Of a DNA stretch of 41,959 bases, positions 35,820-41,959 are shown one piece after another. Both the position numbers and the translations under genes were made by a program. Below the pieces are notes generated by a model. That model did no database searches. It had not been told where the DNA came from and was given only the letters and a program-made list of their open reading frames with translations. Positions within the stretch are counted from its first letter, which is position 1. The number at the start of each line of letters is the position of its first letter. The stretch is from Chrysochromulina tobinii. Taxonomy: Eukaryota > Haptophyta > Prymnesiales > Chrysochromulinaceae. The stretch lies in NCBI GenBank assembly GCA_001275005.1, contig JWZX01003363.1, forward strand, positions 1 through 41,959, written 5' to 3'.

Positions 35820-37558
35820 ACGGTCAAAGGAGTACCTTGTTTATGCGTGACGCATCAGGCGCAGGGTGCTTCCACAGGAGGTTCGGGACGCGACCCTCTG
35901 AGAGGGGCTCGAAGGGGAACCCCACTTTTCTAATACACGAGACGCGACGTCCGGCGGCTGTTCCAACGGGTGCCGAGGCCGAGGAGGAGGTTGTGCCGGA
36001 CGACTCGTCGCAGTCTCAGGGCGAGGAGTTGCTGTACGCGGCGCGCACGGGTGATACTGCGAGGGTGAAGGAGCTGCTGGCCGCGGGCGTCCCGGTCGGG
36101 TTCCACAAGGGCGCGTCGGGGTGGACGCCGCTAAAGTGGGCGGCGTCCGAGGGCCACGAGGAGGTGCTCACGCTGCTACTCGAGCACGGCGCGGCGGAGG
36201 CGGAGATGGATGCGTCGAAGTTGGCCGCGCTCGCGGCCCAGGAGGGCGGCGCCGCGAGCAGCGGCTCGCCGCTGCACTGGGCGGCGTACAAGGGGCACGT
36301 GCGCCTCGTGTATCGGCTGCTCACATGCAAGCCCAAGATGTCGGCCAAGGAGCTCGACGGCGACGGGAACATGCCGCTGCACTGCGCCGCCGCAGGCGGG
36401 AGCCTCAAGTGCATCGAGACGATGCTCTCACAGGGCGTCGACGTCAACATCGCGAATGCGTACGGCAACAAGCCGGTGCAGCTCACAACGGATCCCAAAT
36501 GCAGTGAGCTGCTCAAGGCGGCGATGGTGGCGGCCAAGGAGGGGCGCTACTATCTGTGCGCGTGCTCGCACGAGTTCTGCTCCGAGGCCAAGTCGGTGGC
36601 CGACGTGGTCATCGATCGCGTCTCCGCACCCAACAGCCGACCGGTACGCTACTCGATGAAGTCGATGGGCCTGATCCGGGCGGCTGAGGATAACCTGACG
36701 CACGCGATCAAGGACGAGAACGTGCCGAAGCTCGAGGAGGCCATCGAGGCGGCCGACAAGATCGGCGCCTCGCTGCCGCTCATCGTCGAGGCGACCGCCG
36801 CGCTCGAGCGGCTCAAAGCGCAGATCGCGTTGCATGCGGCCGTGACAGCGTTGCAAGAGGCGCGGCCGCTGCAGGACCGCACGCTGCTTCGGCCGATGCA
36901 TGCTCCGATCCAGAGGAGCCGCGAGACGGGGGTGGCGGCGTCGATGATCGCGGACGCCGAGGCACTGTGCCAGACGGCCGAGTCCGAGGTCGTCCTGTTC
37001 GACCTCATGGAGCTCTGCCAGCCGCTCAAGATGGCCGATACCGAGGGCCTCGAAGAGGGCGGGAGCACCGAGCCGCCCTCCGCGGAGTCCGAGATGGCCA
37101 AGAAGGCGGAGGCGCTCATCGGGAAGCTCGCGGCGGCCATCGGCGCTGCGCAGTCGGTCGAGGCCAAGCAGGAGACAGTCGCTCAGGCCGAGGCGGAGCT
37201 CAACTTCCTTACCGGCGAGCACGAGCTGCGCAAGGCACTGCTGCAGCCGAAGCAAGGCACCATCGAGGAGACCAACGCGGAGACCAACGCGGTGACGGTG
37301 AAGCCGACTTGGACGCAGCACAACGGGCAGGTGTGCTATTCGGTCCTCGAGGACCTCACGTTCCGCGACGCCTTTTTAGACTCGAGCCTCGAAAAGTGCA
37401 TGGCTGCGGGCACCGCCGTTGGCATCCTCAACCACGCCGGCAAGATCCAGAAAGACCTCAAGGCGCTGCTCAAGCAGGCGCAGATCGACGAGGAGGCTCG
37501 GCTCGCGGCCGAGGCGGCCGCGGCGGCCAAGGCAGCCAAGAAGAAGAAGGGCAAGTAA
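35816..37558 (+). CDS. ankyrin-repeat protein with helical C-terminal half
   Basis: The open frame gives 580 residues from the ATG at 35816 (571 from 35843). Residues about 1-60 are Arg/Gly-rich and look like translated leader, so the true start may lie in an unseen 5' exon. Three or four ankyrin repeats follow at about 68-225 (LLYAARTGDTARVKELLAAG, TPLKWAASEGHEEVLTLLLE, PLHWAAYKGHVRLVYRLL, PLHCAAAGGSLKCIETML). A Cys-containing segment (YYLCACSHEFC) and a long Glu/Ala/Lys helical region follow. A conserved-looking block (WTQHNGQVCYSVLEDLTFRD) comes next, and the end is lysine-rich (KAAKKKKGK). No catalytic motif is seen; the protein is probably a scaffold. Opposite orientation to CCP5 with essentially no spacer hints at co-regulation and possibly a flagellar role, which is inference. 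Confidence 0.75.
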   Translation: MDGQRSTLFMRDASGAGCFHRRFGTRPSERGSKGNPTFLIHETRRPAAVPTGAEAEEEVVPDDSSQSQGEELLYAARTGDTARVKELLAAGVPVGFHKGASGWTPLKWAASEGHEEVLTLLLEHGAAEAEMDASKLAALAAQEGGAASSGSPLHWAAYKGHVRLVYRLLTCKPKMSAKELDGDGNMPLHCAAAGGSLKCIETMLSQGVDVNIANAYGNKPVQLTTDPKCSELLKAAMVAAKEGRYYLCACSHEFCSEAKSVADVVIDRVSAPNSRPVRYSMKSMGLIRAAEDNLTHAIKDENVPKLEEAIEAADKIGASLPLIVEATAALERLKAQIALHAAVTALQEARPLQDRTLLRPMHAPIQRSRETGVAASMIADAEALCQTAESEVVLFDLMELCQPLKMADTEGLEEGGSTEPPSAESEMAKKAEALIGKLAAAIGAAQSVEAKQETVAQAEAELNFLTGEHELRKALLQPKQGTIEETNAETNAVTVKPTWTQHNGQVCYSVLEDLTFRDAFLDSSLEKCMAAGTAVGILNHAGKIQKDLKALLKQAQIDEEARLAAEAAAAAKAAKKKKGK

Positions 37559-37946
37559 CCATGTTGGGCGCCAGGGGCACGTGGTCGGGAGGTGTGCAAG
37601 GGCTGACGTGGTGGCGCAGGCCGCTGCGCGGAGCCCACCCTGGGGGCCTCTCCGGGTTCTGCAATCAGCATGCAATCGGAGCCCACCCTGGGGCCCTGGG
37701 CTCCCGTCCCCACCGGTACGGTTGGCGCCGGTGAGCGGTGTCGCTGCCGATAACGTGCGATCTGCAATGAATCTCGGCGGGTCCTGTGTGAAGCCAACTC
37801 GATTGCTTGCACGGACGTATTTTGGAAAGTGTAAAGGAGCGAAACATGATCTCCATTCAACTCTGGAAGCAGGCTACACCTGCTCGGCGTACACGGACGA
37901 ATACAGCAAATTTCAACATAGATTTGCGACTCCCAGCAATGGACGT
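37559..37946. other. intergenic stretch with a direct repeat
   Basis: These are the 3' flanks of the ankyrin gene (+) and eL35 (-). Two copies of GGAGCCCACCCTGGGG lie about 48 nt apart (near 37630 and 37678), with a nearby TGCAATC pair. No gene is supported. Confidence 0.55.
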
Positions 37947-38689
37947 TTACGCCTTGACGGCGTACTTGCGAATCGGGAAGTGCTTCTCCTTCTTCGCCTG
38001 CTTGAGCGTCTTGAGCGACTTCTGCTGCGGCGTGAGGGCCTTGCGGATGGCGCGCGTCTTCTTGAAGCGCAGGTCGAGCGGCACCAGGTCCTTGTCCTTG
38101 TAGAACATACGCAGCTGCGACTTTTGTGTCTGGTTGATCACCGTCAGCACGCGCGCAATCGACTTCCGCACCACCTTGCTGCGAGACGCACGGGCAAGCG
38201 CATGGATGGGTCAGCACCGAGCGTGCAACGGATGCGAGGTAGCGAAACGCGACGCGGCCAAGCAGCTGCTGTGAGAAGGGGGCGCGGCGACGCCCCCAGC
38301 ACGCCTTCCCATGACTGTACGCATTGGCATCATTGGTTCTGTCCTCCCTTTCCTTGCGGCAGCTGGCCGGTGGAGAGCCGATGGCCAGCGTGGACATCCG
38401 TCGAGTGCCCTGCGGACCGCTGTCTTGTGCCAGAGCGCTGCTGACGTCCAGCCGCACAGTTCTATTGAGCTGGCGATCGAGCCAGCGCGCCTGAGCTTCT
38501 CCCTGCGCCCGCGAGCATGCCGGGGTGCGCTTTCTTGCGGGCGGCGGCGTACATTTTGCTCAATTTGGATGCAGCGCCGCCAGTCACCTTCGCAACGCGA
38601 AGAGCAGCGAGCTCAGTCTTGAGCTCCTCCAGCTGCTTCTCAAGGTCGGCCTTGTTCTTGTTGCGCAGCTCGTGCACCTTCAGCTTCAT
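37947..38689 (-). CDS. RPL35: 60S ribosomal protein eL35
   Basis: Exon 1 is 38689-38553 and exon 2 is 38178-37947, joined across a 374-nt phase-2 intron (GTACGC donor, TCGCAG acceptor). The product has 122 residues, against 123 in human. Conserved blocks are [26 protein letters not shown] (completed across the splice), [34 protein letters not shown] and the terminal [10 protein letters not shown]. It lies at the polypeptide exit tunnel of the large subunit. The isoleucine codon split by the intron (AT|C) restores the family consensus SKIKVVRKS exactly, which confirms the splice sites. The intron is the longest found in this window, a common feature of ribosomal protein genes. Confidence 0.97.
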
Positions 38690-38953
38690 GGCTGCCTGCG
38701 GCGGCGAGCAGAGCGGGGCAGGCTACGTCAGGCGAGACGTCGCGGCGACAGAGGCGCCACGCAGGTGCAAATGAGCTGGGTCGCACTTGAGGAAAAGGCC
38801 GGCCTCGTGTCTGGGCGTTGTCACGGGCGATTTCTCGACTTGACGTGTTCTTCTATGTTCGCGCGCTGGGATGGTTGCCTAGCAAGTTTTTTCCAATGGG
38901 AAAATGGGAAAAACTCCTTCTCTGTTTTCACAGAATTGAAACTGTGAAAACCC
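38690..38953. promoter_or_regulatory. probable bidirectional promoter, eL35 / methyltransferase
   Basis: The 264-nt divergent gap has an AT-rich patch (TTTTTTCCAATGGGAAAAATG-like, about 38887-38912) near its right end. Upstream of eL35 on the minus strand is a CT-rich leader ending GCCGCCGCAG, possibly a 5' UTR acceptor. Confidence 0.4.
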
Positions 38954-39751
38954 ATGGCGGCGTTCTGCTTATTGCTTCTCGTGGCAGCCTGCAAAGAGCC
39001 CTTCGCTCGGCTCCCCGGCGGCGTGCCAAAGCCGCCTTCGAGCATCGCACAAAATCGAAGAGCGCGGCGCCAACACTTGCAGCCGCCGGGATCGCCGCCG
39101 CCACCTCCACCGATGCCAGCAACCACCTTGCAGCCAGCAGTGCTAGCCGGCGTCGTCGAAAACCATGCATTCGAACAGTTTTATTTTGACGAGAGCTGTA
39201 GAGCGCTGCTTCTCGAGCTCCTCGAGGGCTACGAGCGGCCGCTCCTCTTGTGCTGCCCATCGATGGCGGTCGCAGCGGAAGAGGCTGGCAAACCGTACCT
39301 TCTGCTCGACCGCGATGAGCGCTTCAGCTTTCTCTCCGCCTATCGGCCGTTCGACTTGTTCAACCCAACCGTGCTCGATGACGCGTACGACGTCATTTTG
39401 TGCGACCCTCCCTTTGCCAATCTGGACCTCGACACGCTGCGCACCGCGCTCGATGTGATGGCGCCCGATGCGCAGTCTCGTGCGGCGCCGCTCTACATTG
39501 CCTACAATTCTCGACGCGAGCAAGAACTGCTGAAAGCTTTTGGGACGCTTGAGCGCAAACTTCCGCTCACGTATTGCTCGGTGAAGCCGAAGACGCAGCA
39601 GTACCTGTATTTGTACGGGCCAGAAAGCGTGCGCGCAATGGGAGGGCGAGACGGCCTCGAGGATGACGGATCCGACTCCGACGAACGATCACGAACGTCG
39701 AAGCTAGCCGCTCCGGGAAAAGGGGGTCGACCCCAGACCCCTTGCCATTGA
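38954..39751 (+). CDS. PF10237-type methyltransferase (EEF1AKMT1/EFM5-like)
   Basis: The single-exon product has 265 residues and starts in a good context (CCCATGGCG). Residues 1-60 are hydrophobic then Pro/Arg-rich and may be a targeting or disordered leader; a second Met at about 54 could be an alternative start. The core at about 70-230 fits the N6-adenine-MTase-like family that includes EEF1AKMT1 and ZCCHC4. It has FEQFYFDESC (QFWYS in the animal enzyme), a Rossmann-like start (LLLCCPSMA), and an acidic strand end (LLDRDERF). The motif IV-like DPPF in YDVILCDPPFANLDLD follows, then YLYLYGPE. EEF1AKMT1-type enzymes methylate a lysine of elongation factor 1A; an RNA-adenine substrate remains possible. 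The C-terminal 30 residues are charged and include a GGGGTCGACCCC palindrome in the DNA. Confidence 0.75.
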   Translation: MAAFCLLLLVAACKEPFARLPGGVPKPPSSIAQNRRARRQHLQPPGSPPPPPPMPATTLQPAVLAGVVENHAFEQFYFDESCRALLLELLEGYERPLLLCCPSMAVAAEEAGKPYLLLDRDERFSFLSAYRPFDLFNPTVLDDAYDVILCDPPFANLDLDTLRTALDVMAPDAQSRAAPLYIAYNSRREQELLKAFGTLERKLPLTYCSVKPKTQQYLYLYGPESVRAMGGRDGLEDDGSDSDERSRTSKLAAPGKGGRPQTPCH

Positions 39752-40066
39752 GTAACTTTCTCCCTCGAAGAGACGAAGGTCCAGTATTTGGAGTATAAGT
39801 AGTAACTTTAAGTTCAAATTGTTTAAGTTAGTAACTAGCGAGTAGTCGACTCTTAACGGTTCACCAACAATAAAGGTAAAAGGATCCCGGGTGGCAATCC
39901 CCCGAGCTCACCGCTACGCGCCACGGCCACGGCGACAGTGGTCGCCAACCGCGCAGGCAGCTCACGCGACACGCCAACGCCGCGCCAGCTCGCGCCGCTC
40001 TCTATCTCAGGGCTCCACGCCCCGACGTCTGTCGGCAGCGCGTTCGCCTCCGCTTCATCAGCACGT
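39752..40066. other. AT-rich convergent 3' intergenic stretch
   Basis: These are the 3' flanks of the methyltransferase (+) and the PACRG-family gene (-). About 39775-39885 is markedly AT-rich for this window, with TTAGTAACTAG-type short repeats of AGTAACT, consistent with 3' untranslated DNA or terminators. No gene is seen. Confidence 0.5.
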
Positions 40067-41233
40067 TCATCGGATGACGAGCAGTTGCGTCGATGGCTGC
40101 CGAGTGTATCGTTTCGTCGGTTCCGGCCGGTGGCATCCCGCTTGGGCAAGTACGCGCCCCTGCTGCGCGGCCGTGGGCGGGCGAGGCGGCGGCGGCGGCG
40201 GCATCCAGAGCGGGACGAGCCGGTGGATCTCGTGCGCCGCCTCGGTCCCACCATGGAGTGCGAGCAGGTGCATCGTCTCATCCATGAGCTCCCCAATCGA
40301 GATTGAGTAATCACTGCCGCTCGTGGCGAGGCTCGATCGGCTCTTGAACAGGTTGAAGACGGGAAGGATGTGGCGAAAGTAGGGCGCGAGCAGCGCACCG
40401 ACCGTCTGGCCGCTTGCCGGGTCCGTGCCCGGCACTTTGACCAGCTGCTGCAGGGCGGTGATCGCGCGCCGGACCGTGTCGATCTTTCGTGTGTTGAGCG
40501 CCTGGCGGAGGGGCAGGATAAGCAGCGGCAGCACGGGGCCGACGCGCGCGGCATCGGCGTGCGCGGGCGCGAGCAGCTCGGCCATCCCGGTGGCGGCGAG
40601 GAAGCGGCACGGCTCCGACTCCTCGCGCAGCCCGTCGAAGAAGAGTGGCAGCATCACGTTGTAGTCGAGCGCGCGCAGGAAGCGCGTCCTGGCCGCCTCG
40701 TACTCGGGCCCGCCGAGCGCGCCCGCGCTAGACAGGGCGGAGGCCCTATCCGGCGCGGGCACGTCGCGCACCGCCCATCGCACATACTTGGCCACGCCGC
40801 CGTTGACGCGAATCGGCAGGTCGCCGCGGTCGTACACAACCTTGAAGATGGTCGGCGGGGCAGCCTGTTCCTTGTACGCGCCCGCGCTTGGCGGCCTGGG
40901 CCGCGGCGGACGACTTGCCACGCAGCGTGTCGCTTCGTCCGCGACGCCGTGCAGCTTGCGCGGCAGCACTTCCTTGATGTCCTTGGGGGCGTGCCGCCCG
41001 CCGAGACCGCCGTAGCCGCCGCCCCCGCCGCCGCCGCCGCCCACTCCACGCTTTTGAAAGCGAGGTCCCGGCGCCGTCGCTGGCCTAGCCGTTGGATCCA
41101 CAAAGTAGGTGGATCCAGAGTCCGAGGGCGCGCGCTCCACGGCGAACGTGTCATAGCGGCGCTGCACGGTCGACGGGCGGAGGTCCATAGTGGCCGGCCG
41201 GTAGATGAGAGGAGGGTACGGTTGGAGAGGCAT
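40067..41233 (-). CDS. PACRG-family (ParcG) axonemal protein
   Basis: From the ATG at 41233 the protein has 388 residues; an in-frame ATG at 41317 would add 28 unlikely residues. The N-terminal 130 residues are low complexity, with a glycine run. The ParcG domain at about 135-335 is clear: PPTIFKVVYDRGDLPIRV (PACRG: TTFRKFYERGDFPI), then LDYNVMLPLFFDGLREESEP. It continues with VLPLLILPLRQALNTR, LLAPYFRHILPVFNLFKS and SIGELMDETMHLLALHGG. The usual PACRG ending (VPTYESC) is replaced by RLVPLWMPPPPPP and about 45 further residues, so the last exon may be misread or diverged. PACRG forms part of the axonemal doublet inner junction, so this supports a flagellated organism. PACRGL is the alternative paralogue. 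Confidence 0.88.
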   Translation of the reverse strand: MPLQPYPPLIYRPATMDLRPSTVQRRYDTFAVERAPSDSGSTYFVDPTARPATAPGPRFQKRGVGGGGGGGGGYGGLGGRHAPKDIKEVLPRKLHGVADEATRCVASRPPRPRPPSAGAYKEQAAPPTIFKVVYDRGDLPIRVNGGVAKYVRWAVRDVPAPDRASALSSAGALGGPEYEAARTRFLRALDYNVMLPLFFDGLREESEPCRFLAATGMAELLAPAHADAARVGPVLPLLILPLRQALNTRKIDTVRRAITALQQLVKVPGTDPASGQTVGALLAPYFRHILPVFNLFKSRSSLATSGSDYSISIGELMDETMHLLALHGGTEAAHEIHRLVPLWMPPPPPPRPPTAAQQGRVLAQAGCHRPEPTKRYTRQPSTQLLVIR

Positions 41234-41674
41234 TGTGAATGTGAGAACGGCTTTTAATAATACTCGGGAAAAGGTCCGTACAGCCCCCCATCGGCCCGCA
41301 TCTCTCGACACGCACATACAGTATCTAGCGTGACGCGCGATTAGTACCGAGTACCGTCCTAATTCACCTCATGGAAGCGGCCTGGCGAGCTGTGTTGAGG
41401 AAAGGAGCGCGGTTGGTTTGTACCCGATGGTACAGACCGCCCGGCTGCGGATGGGAGGCAGAGGTCCGGGCCAACTCCGGGGCGTGCCGATGGAGATGGA
41501 GATGGACTCGGACATGTACCAGTTCAGATTCCAGTCTACCCACTCGAATCCGCCCCTATCGAATCCGGGGAGTGCCGATGGTACAAACGGTGTTCAGACG
41601 ATTCAGTGTCACAGTGTGCGATGGCGATGGCGACAGCGGTCTCCACGGCGGCAGCGGCGGCGGCGGCGTCGCTC
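41234..41674. other. upstream region of the PACRG-family gene, repeat-rich
   Basis: This contains GATGGAGATGGAGATGG and TCGAATCCG short repeats (about 41491-41575) and a GGCGGC tract (about 41645-41668). Open frames here are Arg-rich and not convincing. It probably contains the PACRG-family promoter. Confidence 0.4.
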
Positions 41675-41677
41675 TGA

Positions 41678-41959
41678 TATACCGATGGCGTTTGGGCATG
41701 CGTTTGGGTTTGCGGCGCTTGGCCGCTTGCGCGGGCGGGCGGCCTGCGCGCCGCGGGCTACCACGCCGACCTGCCCGACGGCAAGCGGCGCGCCATCGAG
41801 GCCGCGTACCTTGGAGGCAAGCTCGACCTGGTGTGCGCCACGCGCGACTCGTTTGGCCTGGGCATCGACCAGCAGCACGAGCGGCTGGTGACCGGCGCCG
41901 GCCTGCACCGCCCGCCGTGGACGTGCACGCCGAGTGGCAGCGGGCGATGGCCAGACGGG
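41678..41959 (+). pseudogene. helicase C-domain fragment, RecQ-like, truncated at window edge
   Basis: From 41741 a plus-strand frame reads GLRAAGYHADLPDGKRRAIE, then LDLVCATRDSFGLGID. This fits helicase motifs IV-V of RecQ-type enzymes (YHAGL...R...F..G..VVVATxAFGMGID). The frame is closed by TGA at 41675-41677. Between that stop and 41741 there is no ATG in frame and no AG that could serve as a 3' splice site. As read, it therefore cannot be a normal exon start. After GLGIDQQHERLV the similarity fades. It could be a relic, or a real exon damaged by a one-base error, continuing past the window. Confidence 0.35.

Noticed and set aside
37336-38457. 373-codon minus-strand frame over the eL35 exon 2 and intron region
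   Set aside because: It is an out-of-frame reading of the eL35 gene and of the ankyrin gene end; composition is shadow-like.
39853-40554. Alternative C-terminal exon for the PACRG-family protein
   Set aside because: The frame is Arg/Ser-rich over the true coding part, and its tail shows no match to the conserved PACRG ending.
40370-41257. 295-codon plus-strand frame opposite the PACRG-family gene
   Set aside because: Arg/Gly/Ala-rich antisense shadow of a GC-rich coding region, with no recognisable domain.
1-41959. tRNA, rRNA, transposase or integrated viral genes
   Set aside because: No cloverleaf with anticodon arm, no rRNA core sequence, and no reverse transcriptase, transposase or capsid motif was recognised on either strand by eye; a tRNA scan and profile search could still find a diverged one.

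Overview
The window looks like nuclear DNA of a GC-rich unicellular eukaryote, most likely a haptophyte-type alga. The evidence is eukaryote-only gene families (eL18, eL35, SURF4, PACRG, cytosolic carboxypeptidase, MOV10-type helicase), GT-AG introns of about 68-374 nt, very GC-rich third codon positions, many alanine- and proline-rich tracts, and a secreted FN3/WSC protein with a 'PGxxFxVxxPDG' domain of a kind I associate with haptophyte proteomes. The assignment to haptophytes is inference. I see no phage, plasmid, insertion sequence, rRNA, tRNA or CRISPR.

Layout, left to right. A SURF4-like cargo receptor (-) and a small secreted beta-rich protein (-) lie left of an LRRC43-like leucine-rich-repeat protein (+). 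Next come a dual-specificity phosphatase (-) and ribosomal protein eL18 (+), head to head. A multidomain otubain-type deubiquitinase (+) is followed after only 60 nt by a large FN3/WSC/cupredoxin-like protein (+). A membrane-anchored hotdog thioesterase (-) is head to head with a HEAT-repeat membrane protein (+), followed by a small Cys-rich secreted protein (+). A three-exon gene of unknown function (-) is head to head with a PH-domain lipid kinase (+). The right half holds an ankyrin/two-TM/RING protein (-), a 1522-residue MOV10/SDE3-like helicase with cold-shock and repeated helix-turn-helix-like modules (-), a coiled-coil protein (+), a CCP5-like tubulin deglutamylase (-), an ankyrin/coiled-coil protein (+), eL35 (-), a PF10237-type methyltransferase (+) and a PACRG-family protein (-). 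A short helicase-like fragment (+) lies at the right edge.

At least seven neighbouring pairs are head to head with 0-640 nt between start codons, so shared bidirectional promoters are probably the rule. Most genes are intronless or have one or two short introns. Three genes point to the flagellar axoneme (LRRC43-like, CCP5-like, PACRG); the others are housekeeping (translation, ER export, lipid signalling, ubiquitin, RNA silencing). Points worth a second look are the domain-rich helicase and otubain, an intron apparently made of tandemly duplicated coding sequence, a duplicated start codon upstream of the LRR gene, overlapping divergent start codons at a CCATGG palindrome, and several places where the reading frame needs RNA evidence.
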